Assembly (NCBI GenBank): GCA_014058105.1
Contig: JACGCM010002435.1
Coordinates: 1,178,001 to 1,242,000 of the forward strand
From: Kingdonia uniflora
Lineage: Eukaryota; Streptophyta; Magnoliopsida; Ranunculales; Circaeasteraceae
DNA length: 64,000 nt
Reading direction: 5' to 3'
Shown here in pieces: positions 21,333-30,579 of this stretch. A program made the position numbers and the translations under genes. Numbering within the stretch: the first letter of the stretch is position 1; each line of letters opens with the position of its first letter. Under the pieces are notes generated by a model. It ran no database searches, was not told where the DNA came from, and was given only the letters and a program-made list of their open reading frames with translations.

Positions 21333-22341
21333 GCACCCTTATACGGAACTTTCATATTCGTACCTGCCAAGCAATTGGGACTCGAACGGGATTCTATTTA
21401 TTACTTTTGGGTGAAAGATTCAAGATTGCACAAATTTAGGGGTGGATATATCTCAAATGTATGTCACGAGTGACGAGCACCTTATTGGGTGCTACCAGTG
21501 TCTAGTTCAACGGAATGTCCTTTCTTTCATTTTTTTTCTTTCAGTTTAAAAGAAAATATCTAGTGTTGTTCTTCACACTAATTTCATGTTTAAGTGCTCA
21601 TGTTGACTCTAATTTACCATTTATGACATTGCTATCTTAGTATAGATCTTTTGTGCTTAGCTTGTATTCTTGTTGATTTTCAAAATTTTGTATATGATTA
21701 TTTTCCTACTATCTTAGGTACGTGTATTTAGATCTTTAAAAAGATACCTAGAGAAAAATAGATTTATGAAAGTTAAAAGCTTCCATTGATGAGATCTAAG
21801 ATAAAAATGGGAGAGGAGAAAATTGAAAGCTTTTGAGTTAGTTTTGTGAGAGTTTTTTTTTTGTGGGGTTTATTAATAGTAAGAAGACTATGTGAGTTTG
21901 AGATATTTCATTACAACTCTTTTAGTGATTTGATAATGCAAACTCTATTTTGGTTGTGGTAAGCGATATGATCCATGATTTGGGATTTCCCCTTGATAAA
22001 TCTCATGTGCTTGATTTTGGTTGGTTCTCCATCATTGCAGAGTGATCTTTCAGATTCGAAACTTGATTTTTTTATTTTATGTTTATGCATGCTTGCTATC
22101 AATTTACACAACAGCAGGCTCATGGATTAAATTAGCTCATATTATCTAGCCTTTTATGTCATTTCTATCTAATTTGAAAATTGAAGTTATTTGCTACAAT
22201 CCAAGTTGATGACAATTACAAAAGATGGAAATGGATTCATTGTTAAGGGGTAACTATTATTAGACCCACTCAACAAGATTGTGCTTTACCCCACTTTTTT
22301 CTATCCAATCCTTGTTCTCATGTTAATAGTTTAACAAATCA
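21333..22341. other. AT-rich non-coding stretch
   Basis: No gene, LTR or repeat structure recognised. Several short poly-T runs are present. Confidence 0.5.
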
Positions 22342-22562
22342 TAGTGTAAACTGATTACGTGAAAGCCTGATAATCAAGAAGAACACTTAATATAATCAAT
22401 TGGAGAAGAAATTAGGTTCTTGAGGAACCCAATTTTGATTTATTATAACCTTTCTATTACATAAAAACTAACTACTAAAGAAAATAAAGAGTGCCTCCCT
22501 TTATAGAATTAAAGAGAGATGCCAACTACTACTGTGCATGCCTTACATAGGGATGTGCTACA
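22342..22562 (-). repeat. 3' LTR of the minus-strand gypsy element
   Basis: Matches 24658-24879 along its length, including GAGGAACCC, ACATAAAAACTAACTACT and the edge GATGTGCTACA. Confidence 0.82.
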
Positions 22563-22771
22563 TCAAACCTTCCCTCTGCGGAAGAATCCAACCACGAATT
22601 CAACTGGTTGGCATAATTGGAAAATAAAGTTGGGTCCCTCTGTTAAAAATATGCTTCAGATATCCATGAATCCTTGCCCACCCAATGCACCTTGTACATG
22701 CAATAGGCACCTCTCTTTGAAGTCTTATCTATACTGCTCTCTAAGACAGTGTCAATACGGTAAAACTCGTA

Positions 22772-23700
22772 TTACTGCAGAAGAGGAATCGGTAAAGTAA
22801 TAGGTGGTACGTGATCACCAACAAAAGGAAAAAGGAGACTCACATTAAAACTGTGAGATCGTCGCATATGCCGCAGGAGGTCAAGCCCGTAAGCATTCTC
22901 CCCAATACGTTGAACGATATGGAAATGACCTGTTCGCCGAAGGGCTAATTTGGAGCCCACCCCGAAATGACGTTCCTTCTCGATATACAGCATAACCAAA
23001 TCACCCAGCTGAAAGTTAACCTGTCGATGATGTGTATCTGCATGTGCCTCATAGGTGGCATATGCCTCTACTAAACGTGTGCGTACACTCTCATAGATAC
23101 CCTGTATCAAGATACTAAACTCTGCAGTAGAGGATGAAACTGGAACCGTCGGGGGTATATATGCCAAATCTAGGACTATACCTGGCGATCTCCCCTGGAC
23201 AATCATAAATGAAGACAATCTCGTAGAGCTGTTAATAGAATTGTTAAAAGCAAACTTTGCCTGAGTAAGAGCAAACACCCAATCCTCTGGACTATCCCCA
23301 ATCATGGCTCATAATAGATTACCAAAGCTTCTGTTAACAACCTTCATTTTCCCATTGGTCTAAGGATGAAATACTATAAGGAACTGTAATTTGCAACGTA
23401 AATAGCCCTATAATGACCACCAGAAATAACACGTGAACCTGACATCTCTGTTTGATGTGATATCTCATAGAATACCATGTAGACGAACAATCCCCCGAAA
23501 GTACAAGCAACATGAGAAACGTTATTTGCTCGAGAATAGGGGATGAAATGTACCATCTAGGAAAACTTGTTGACGACAACGAAAACTGAATCAAGGCCCT
23601 CCACTGTCATTGGTAGCCCTGTCACAAAATCCATTGAGACGTCTTGCCAGGGTGCCTTAAGAATGGGTAAGAATGTGTATAGGCTAGTATTTTGATGAGT
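22772..23700 (-). pseudogene. Gypsy integrase (core remnant and C-terminal GPY/F-type module)
   Basis: On the minus strand from 23700 the core shows a frame-shifted MDFVTGLP...[13 protein letters not shown] block and a NRDVRF box. An open frame follows at 23305-22772 (177 aa). It contains PEDWVFALTQAKFAFNNS...LSSFMIVQGRSP, then the C-terminal module QLGDLVMLYIEKERHFG...SKLALRRTGHFHIVQRIGENAYGLDL, ending near FNVSLLFPF. These are the standard C-terminal integrase blocks of Ty3/gypsy elements. The C-terminal half has no internal stop and is the best-preserved gypsy frame in the window. The core carries at least two frameshifts. A chromodomain was not seen. Confidence 0.82.
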
Positions 23701-23704
23701 TCCC

Positions 23705-24262
23705 TTAGATGTCTGAAAAGTATAGCATAATTTCCACTATTTGTATGACAACTCTAGGGATTTATAAAAGTACATGGCACAAACGGCTCAGTTACATGAA
23801 TGAAAAGGGGATGAAGATAATGGTAACAAAAGGAAAGCTAGAGGGTCTTGCTGAGGTTGATCATAAATTTTGTGAAGAATGTGTTCTTATGAAGAAGAAG
23901 AAGGTTAGCTTCAAAATATCTAAAAGATCAAGGAAATCTGGAAAGCTGGATCTTGTACACACAGATATTTGGGGGCCAACCAAGGTATTTTCTCTTGGTG
24001 GCTCTCACTATTACGTTACTTTCATTGATGATGTTACTTGTAAACTGTGGGTCTACTTTGTGAAGAACAAATCAGATGTGTTCGATAAATTGAAGAGGTG
24101 GAGGGCTCTAGTTAAAAATGAAACCGGTTTAAAACTGAAGTGTCTCAGGTGGGATAATGGAGGCGAATACTGTAGTGACGAGTTTTAAGACTTTTGCGCA
24201 TCAAACGGGATTAGAAGGCAAAAGACTATTCCCGAAACACCGCAACAAAATGGTGTTGCATA
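23705..24262 (+). pseudogene. Copia integrase fragment captured inside the gypsy element
   Basis: It is closely related to 17735-18290 of copia element 2. It contains the HHCC region (WHKRLSYMNEKGM...FCEECVL), the DDE core start HTDIWGPTKVFSLGG, IDDVTCKLWVYF, and a WDNGGEY box where the second catalytic Asp is kept. It is open for 160 codons (23709-24188), a stop follows, and it continues to PQQNGVA at about 24258. No LTR, gag or RT accompanies it. It lies antisense to the host element, exactly between gag and integrase. Confidence 0.85.
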
Positions 24263-24465
24263 ACACATGACCCGAGCACCTTGTTGTTACTGTTCACCCC
24301 CAAAACCTCGCCATTTTCTGCGTTGTGAATTGTCAGTTTTGCAGCGCCTTCACCGGCAGTTTGGGACCTCGTTGGTGGCTCGACCATGCCATAAATCGGC
24401 GGTAATTTGCTTGGATTATTTATCGTAGTGGTCGTTAGGTGCTCACGTAACTCGCGTCGATTCAT
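24226..24465 (-). pseudogene. Gag N-terminus of the minus-strand gypsy element
   Basis: A 79-codon frame begins MNRRELREHL about 180 nt after the primer site. The position fits the start of gag, but there is no diagnostic motif. It runs into the copia fragment at about 24262, so only the first roughly 65 residues belong to it. Confidence 0.4.
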
Positions 24466-24642
24466 AACGCTTGGAACACCAGAGAATTCCTTGACGCTGT
24501 GGTGTGAGTTGAGTTGAACGTACCTATCTCCATCTTTAAAAACTCATAGGATTGTTTGGAACAATTCGGATTGAGCGCTTACAAGTTCTAGGAAAAACTC
24601 GCGTGCTGCATTTATCTCGTCAAATCGAAAGATTGTAAGATC

Positions 24643-24654
24643 GCTCTGATACCA
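24643..24654 (-). other. Primer-binding site, initiator tRNA-Met type
   Basis: The minus strand reads TGGTATCAGAGC 3 bp inside the right LTR, a perfect 12-nt match. Confidence 0.9.
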
Positions 24655-24657
24655 ATT

Positions 24658-24879
24658 TAGTGTAATCTAATTATGCGAAAGCCTAATAATCATGAAGAGC
24701 ACTTAATATACTCAATTGGGGAATAAATTAGGTTCTTGAGGAACCCTAATTTTGATTTATTAGAACTATTCTATTACATAAAAACTAACTACTGGAGAAA
24801 ATAAATAGTGCCTCCATTTATAGAACTAAAGAGATAGGTCAATTACAGTGGTGCACGCCCTACCTAAGGATGTGCTACA
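24658..24879 (-). repeat. 5' LTR of the minus-strand gypsy element
   Basis: Partner of 22342-22562. The inner edge is set by the primer site, the outer edge by GATGTGCTACA. Confidence 0.82.
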
Positions 24880-26085
24880 TGCAAATATAATTTTTCTCTT
24901 TGAGAGACCCGTTTCAATCGCCATTCTCATGTATTATTATTATGTTTACCATATTCAAAGAACACATAACATTGTCTATTTCTAACTAATGTGGTTTACT
25001 GTTTACATCATTGCCACTGTTCGCATATAAAATTATCTCTAGTGTGAATAGAAACAAGAAGTATGAGGTTTAAGATTCAACTATTAGGCCTGGCGATATT
25101 TAAGTGTGCCAGAAAGAGAAAATCCTTTGATTTCGTAGTGGTAATGTCTATAGGAGCTCTTTTTTGAGAGCTAGCGCTCGTGTATGTAGCCAATGTATAT
25201 TTGATGCTGCCTCGGTCCCCTACCAGGCTATATTTAGGGGCGGAGCCACATGAGGACCAGTGGGGGCTGCCCCCACTCAGTTTTTTTTAAATGAGGTTAG
25301 TTATGTAATTTGAAGTTAGTTAAAAAAAAAACTCTCTCCCATTCTCCCATTCTCTCTCCCCTCTGCTTCAAACCCTAAAAACCCACAAAATAATCTCACA
25401 CTGAAGAAAAGATGTGGGCGGGAGATTTCGGGGCAAGAGTGCATAAGATTTTTATTCCCAACTTATCTATTCTATCTCTGTCGCAACAAGAGTGCATCCC
25501 CATTTCTTCGTCGTTGATTCCATTGTCCTATCGAGATGCCCAGCAGTTACTGAAAAAGGTTTGATTTTAAAGACTCTTTACTTTGGAGTTTTTTATGTTT
25601 TTTTTGGGGGGGTTAAACATGGTGTAGAATTGCAAATTATGGATACCCTCATACCCATTTGAGATTTTAGACTGAATTATGGCTCTAAAGTAAGAATTCA
25701 GATATAGGGAAGAGAAAAATTTGATACCAACTGCGAGTTTGAGCCCAAAAACTTGTTAACATAAAGTAAAATAGGTTTAGTAGGTCATATTGGAAATTCC
25801 CTAGCTAGTATTAGGGTTTACTTGGTGGGGGTAATTAAGTTTGTTTCGTAATATGGTCCAAATTTCTAAAGACTTGTTTTGGTTCTGTAACTGATATTTA
25901 CATGGAGTTATGAAATGCATTCTGGAAAATGTGAGATGAAGACTCCATCCTTCCTTTGGCCTTTTGTGTTGTTTTTGAGAAATACGTAGAACTTGGTTTT
26001 GTTTTCATTAAGTTAATTACATCTTTTGGTAATTTATTATTAATTTTTATCACAATGTTTTGTACGGTCCAGACTGACTTTCTTT
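24880..26085 (+). other. Upstream region of F-box pseudogene 2
   Basis: No gene. It contains a 19-bp perfect hairpin (AGTGGGGGC-T-GCCCCCACT) at 25259-25277, preceded by GGGGCGGAGCCA, a motif seen in dispersed plant repeats. The pyrimidine-rich stretch 25325-25380 followed by AAACCCTAAAAACCC looks like a plant 5' untranslated exon. A candidate donor lies after AAAAAG near 25560, and an acceptor TTTTACAG lies at 26099. Confidence 0.35.
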
Positions 26086-26494
26086 TTGTCATTTTACAGT
26101 TTGTGTTTCTCTCTTTGCTTTAGTGTTTCAGTTTTGCACGTAAAACAGGAAGTGTCTAAGTTGGTGGAAAACAAAGAGGATGAAGTGAAGGGAGAGGATA
26201 ATCGTTGGAAGTATCTTCCTAATGAACTTTTAGTGATGATTATGTCACACCTCTTTCTTGGTGACTTCTTATCTTTTCACCTTGTTTGCAAACCGTGGGC
26301 ACCCATCACCCCAACACCCCTGTCAATCCCCCTTCTTTTGGTGTCCCAAAAATTCCCATTATTTATATGCAACCCAAACAATAGCAAAGGGAGGTGCAAA
26401 TTTCTTGATCCAGTATACAATAACACTTATTTAGCAACCATTCCCGACATTGCAGATGCATTTATCCGTTACTCAAGATATGGTTGGTTGTTTA

Positions 26495-26887
26495 TAACGT
26501 AAATCTGAGTCGCAGAAGCAAGAACTCAGATTAATAAACGTTAACCTAATTAAAATTAGGGATTTTACTAACACAAAACTAACGTCAAATTAAAACTAAA
26601 CAAAAACTTAAATTGAAACCTAAACTGAATTTACTTCAAATCATCAGCTTCAACAACCTCCTTAAAATAAAGAACCTAGCCTCTTTTTTATATAACATAA
26701 GGGGATGGAAACCCTAATTATGAATATTCTAGAAACTGGTAAAAATACCCTATTAACCTTGCGTTGGTTAATTGCAAACTCCCTAAAACCTACTAAGCAT
26801 CTCTATCAGAGAGGCTTAAATCAAAATAACATAAATATAAATAGTCTGTTGACATGTGAGAACAAACATGAGAGATGATTCACATCA
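26495..26887 (-). repeat. LTR copy 1 (outer, 3' in element orientation)
   Basis: 393 bp. It matches the other two copies, with the same GAGAGATGATTCACATCA outer edge. Confidence 0.85.
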
Positions 26888-27178
26888 AACCCTCTGTCAT
26901 CGGAAGATTTCGACCACGAAATCAACAAATTTTAGAATATCACGGAACTCAAAACTCTTTGATGCAGCCTACCCATCTTCAAACTTTGAATTTTATCGCA
27001 AAATTTACCGTAACCTAAGGTCGTACTCAAGAGCGGGGGTACCATGTTGTCACTAACATCTTTACGCCGATCGACGCCCAAAATTGAAAAAAATATTATG
27101 TTTCGTTTCTCGAAACTTGTGAAAAAACCCTCTCAAAATGGGTCAACGAACTCTTTATGAAAAATAATTTAACGTAAA

Positions 27179-27190
27179 TCTGATACCAAT
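27179..27190 (-). other. Primer-binding site next to LTR copy 2
   Basis: The minus strand reads AATTGGTATCAGA, a 10-nt match to the initiator tRNA-Met primer site (TGGTATCAGA). Confidence 0.75.
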
Positions 27191-27191
27191 T

Positions 27192-27593
27192 TAACATAAA
27201 TCTGAGTCGCGAAAGCAAAAACTCGGATTGATAAATGTTAACTTAATTAAAATTAATGTTTTTACTAATACTAAAATACAAAACTAACTTCAAATCAAAA
27301 CAAAACAAAAGCTTAAACTGAAACCTAAACTTAATTTACTTCAAATCATCAACTTCAACAACTTCCTCAAAATAGAGAACCTATCATCCTTTTTATAGAA
27401 CATAAAGGGGTGGAAACCCTAATTAGGAATATTCTTGAAATTGGGAAAAGTATCACCTTTACCTTGTGTTAGCTAATTAGAAACTCCCTAAAGCCTACTA
27501 AGGATCTCTAGCAGGGAGGTTTAAATCAAAATAACATAAATATAAATAATCCGTTGACATGTGAGAAACGAACATGAGAGATGATTTACATCA
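27192..27593 (-). repeat. LTR copy 2 (middle)
   Basis: 402 bp. It is flanked on the low-coordinate side by a primer site and on the other by a purine tract, so it once served both as a 5' and as a 3' LTR. Confidence 0.85.
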
Positions 27594-28106
27594 AACCCTC
27601 CGTATTCGAAAGATTTCGACCACGAAATCGATAAATTTTAGAATATCACGGAACTCGAAACTCTTTGATGCAGCCTACCCATCTTCAAACTTTGAATTCT
27701 ACCGTGAAATTTATCGTAACCCAAGGTCGTACCCAAGAGTGGGGGTACCATGTTGTCGTTAACATCTTTAAGTCGATTAACACCCAAAACTGAAGAAAAT
27801 ATTGTGATTCGCTTCTCGAAACTTGTTAAAAACCCTCCCAAAATGGATCAACGAACTCTTTCTCAATGACATCATCTGGATACTCGTTAAATATTGGGGG
27901 TTTGTCACAATATCCGGTTGGGAAAAATTCACAATCTTGTGTAAAAGTACGATTCCTAAGAGCCTGGTTAGACATGTGTGAAGTTTCTTTCACTTGTAAA
28001 TCGTCGATGATTACGCCGTTTAGGGTTTTCTAATTTCGACAACTTTGGGATAGTCGTCGTAAATAGCTGGCAAAATCTCCATCAGTGGCGAATTCGTCGT
28101 CGTTAC

Positions 28107-28334
28107 CTATTGTGTAGGAATTCGGAGAGTACCTGAAACAATTGACTCCATAAACTGGTCGAACCGGTCGAACTTGTTAGACAATTCGTCGATCACTTCA
28201 AACTTTTTGGACCATCCGTCGAATATAGTGACTTTGTTATTCAAATCGGCGACTTGTCGAGCGAGTTGAGCATTCATTAGTGGCGCCATAGGAAACGAAC
28301 CTCCAGAAAAATACTGTAGCAGTCGCAAAATCAC
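28107..28334 (-). pseudogene. Short coiled-coil frame in the longer internal region
   Basis: A 75-codon frame with alternating Leu/Val/Phe and Asp/Glu/Lys (QVADLNNKV...IDELSNKFDRFDQF) follows GTTACC-type primer sequence by about 140 nt. It may be a relic of a gag N-terminus. There is no family motif. Confidence 0.3.
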
Positions 28335-28477
28335 TGTAGAAGTCGGGAAACTACTGTAACATTTACCCTAAATCACTGTAGCATTCACAGGAACTACTGT
28401 AGCAGTTTGCCAGAAATCATTGTAGTAGTCGGTGTTAAAAAAAATCTCACAGAATCTTGCTAGCTTTGGTAACAATT

Positions 28478-28879
28478 TAATATAAATCTGATTCGCGGAA
28501 ACTAGAACTCGGATTGATAAACATTAACCTAATTAAAATTAAAGTTTTTACTAACACTAAAACACAAAACTAACTTCAAATAAAAATAAAACAAAAACTT
28601 GAACTGAAACCTAAACTTAATTTTCTTCAAATCATCAACTTCAACAACTTCCTCAAAACAGAGAACCTATCATCCCTTTTAAAAAACATAAGGGGGTGGA
28701 AACCCTAATTAGAAATATTCTAGAAACTGGGAAAAATACTTTCCTAACTTTGTGTTGGTTAATTAGAAACTCCTTAAAACCTACTAAGCATCTCTAGCAG
28801 AGAGGCTTAAATCAAAATAACTTAAATATAAATAGTCTGTTGACATGTGAGAAACGAACATGAGAGATGATTCACATCA
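28478..28879 (-). repeat. LTR copy 3 (outer, 5' in element orientation)
   Basis: 402 bp. The adjacent primer site on the minus strand is degenerate (TTGTTACCAAAGC). Confidence 0.85.
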
Positions 28880-29117
28880 GTTTATGTCTAAAGGAGAAGA
28901 TTGTTTTTCTTTTACAATTCTGCCACTAAGCAAACCATCAAACTTTCTGATATGATATCATCCACTGAATTTGTGGCCATTTGTTTTCATCTCCACCAAC
29001 TTTAAAAGATTGTGTAGTTTTCCATTGTGAAACATGTATCGGGAATATTATGATTAGTAGTTGCTCTCCGGGATATTATGAATGGCATTATCACAACGAC
29101 GGATCCAATGAGGAGAA

Positions 29118-29356
29118 TGTCACGACCCCACTCTACGAGCACCAATATTGTTCTCACTTAACCACTGCGGATCTTCTACAGTGTGAGATTTTTCTTCCTA
29201 AGAAAAGGCCTCGGTGACATGTAGAGTGAAATTTTAACTTAAGAACTATGAACCAGGCAGGATCTTAAGCGATGTGGGACTAAACTATTGGTGCTACCGT
29301 CACCGCTAATGGGCTAGGCGCCTTCCCAACAATACTCGCTCAGCCGGGGTGTTATA
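29118..29356. mobile_element. 239-bp element (solo LTR or TRIM-like) in the F-box coding sequence
   Basis: It starts TGTCACGACCCC and ends GGGGTGTTATA. It is flanked by GAGAA at 29113-29117 and 29357-29361. The near-symmetrical ends and the inner GATGTGGGACTAAA are typical of small plant LTR-derived repeats (TRIM or solo LTR). It has no coding capacity. Its exclusion with one target copy keeps the F-box frame open. Confidence 0.82.
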
Positions 29357-29880
29357 GAGAAGTTCAATGGAACTTACTGCAATCTTGTTATTCATGACGG
29401 CGTTTTATATTGTTCGGGTAAGGAGGGAAAGGTGAGTGTCTTTCAACCATCAGGAAAGTTATCGGAGGATGGTGATTGGAAGGTCATTCCGGGAGGAATA
29501 ATGGCAGGCGTACCACCATCCCATACTAGGGGCTTCATTGCGGAGCACAGCAGGGAAATCCTACTGACATCTGTCACCCGTCTCGGTGATCACCTTAGTG
29601 TTTATAGACTGGATTGTCGCAAGATGAAATGGACAAAGTTGGATAGTTTGGGTGAAAAAACACTATATCTCAGTCATACTAGATCCATATTGGTTTCTGC
29701 TGGAGCAAAGGGGATGAAAAACAGGATCTACTTCCCAAGGTTCAAAGGTAAAGATATGTTTATTATTCCCTCGAGACTCGTAGGTATCACTCTCTTGATA
29801 GTAGCTATTCATGTAAAGATTGGACAAACACAAGCGAAAATTTCTTTTGCACTTGGATTGAACCGATGTCGGTAGAATAA

Positions 29881-30579
29881 ATATCAATTGCAAGATAACT
29901 GTTTTTGAAGAAACTGATGAAAAGTTTGTAATACAACTTTTGACGAAATTATGTTCTTTTCATACATATTAAGTTATTTGTATCGTAAGTAAATTTCTTT
30001 TTCCTGTGTTATAGTCTTATCATTTGGATCCATGCTTAAGAAGTCCCTGATAGAGTAGAGATCAACTGCAAGATAGCTTATAAAATAATATAAAGCTAAG
30101 ACAGTAATACTGTCCGCTTGTCCTCCCAACATTGCAAGAATGGTCATATGTAGCTCGATAAGTGGGATTGTGGAAGAAAGGAGATCAGGGAAAGAGATAT
30201 ATGGGTAGGGTGGAAAAAGAGTTGGGAGAGGGAAATTTTGTCTTCGTTCAGTGATATAGTTTCCCTAGAACTAGGGTGTTTATTTTCATCATGATTTTGG
30301 ATAAGAAATGTGAAGGAGAAGATGATGCATTTTTTTTTGCAGAGAATACAGATTTTTTTTGTCTTTTCATAGGTTTTGGTGGTCTCTTTTTTTTCCTTTT
30401 TTGGGTGGTTTTGCGTTTCAATGCTTATTTTTTTCTGTCTCATCTCTGTTATTATAAACTGGAAAGAATCCCACCTTCAGGGTATAAACATCATAAAAAC
30501 ATTTCTCCAAGTTCATCGATTGCAAAGGAGCAAGACTAGCCTATTTCAGGTATAAACTTCACCAAAATTCTCCAGAAAA
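29881..30579. other. 3' flank of F-box pseudogene 2
   Basis: AT-rich, no gene. T-runs at about 30330-30440 generate low-complexity frames only. Confidence 0.5.

Larger units (their letters stand above)
22342..24879 (-). mobile_element. Minus-strand Ty3/gypsy element with short LTRs and a large internal deletion
   Basis: LTR copies of 221 and 222 bp bound the element (22342-22562 and 24658-24879). On the minus strand the right LTR is followed by a tRNA-Met primer site, a short gag-like frame, a copia integrase fragment in the opposite orientation, and a gypsy integrase. A purine tract (AGAGGGAAGGTTTGA) then precedes the other LTR. Protease, RT and RNase H are missing. LTR ends read TGTAGCAC...ACACTA on the minus strand. 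Exact flanking 5-mers do not match, although CAAAT occurs 2 bp outside both ends. Confidence 0.75.
26495..28879 (-). mobile_element. Non-autonomous LTR element with three LTRs, inserted in the F-box gene
   Basis: The structure is LTR-internal-LTR-internal-LTR on the minus strand: LTRs 26495-26887, 27192-27593 and 28478-28879, internals 26888-27191 and 27594-28477. The element is flanked by GTTTA (26490-26494 and 28880-28884). LTRs read TGATGTGAA...ATTA on the minus strand. A purine tract (GAGGGTTTGA) precedes two LTRs, and a tRNA-Met primer site follows two. The first internal is only about 300 bp and matches the PPT-proximal part of the longer one. No RT or integrase is encoded. Confidence 0.88.
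26086..29880 (+). pseudogene. F-box/DUF295 (KIB-type) pseudogene 2, split by two insertions
   Basis: Coding blocks are 26150-26494, 28885-29117 and 29357-29880. The F-box is near residues 25-55 of block 1 (YLPNELLVMIMSHLFLGDF...LVCKPW). DUF295 propeller blocks follow: FICNPNNSKGRCKFLDP, then IRYSRYGW (block 1); SDMISSTEFVAIC and SSPPTLKDCVVFH (block 2); FNGTYCNLVIHDGVLYC, LSVYRLDCRKMKW and, in another frame, YSCKDWTNTSENFFCTWIEP (block 3). Leaving out each insertion with one target copy makes the frame continuous across both sites, so both hit a coding sequence. Three further single-base frameshifts are seen near 28905, 28980 and 29755. The family is thought to supply substrate receptors for SCF ubiquitin ligases. 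Confidence 0.82.

Noticed and set aside
22335..24886. CAAAT target duplication of the minus-strand gypsy element
   Set aside because: The 5-mers lie 2 bp outside the LTR ends set by primer site and purine tract, so the match may be chance.
30144..30539. Frames of 87-99 codons on both strands
   Set aside because: Low-complexity Lys or Phe runs from A/T tracts, with no motif.
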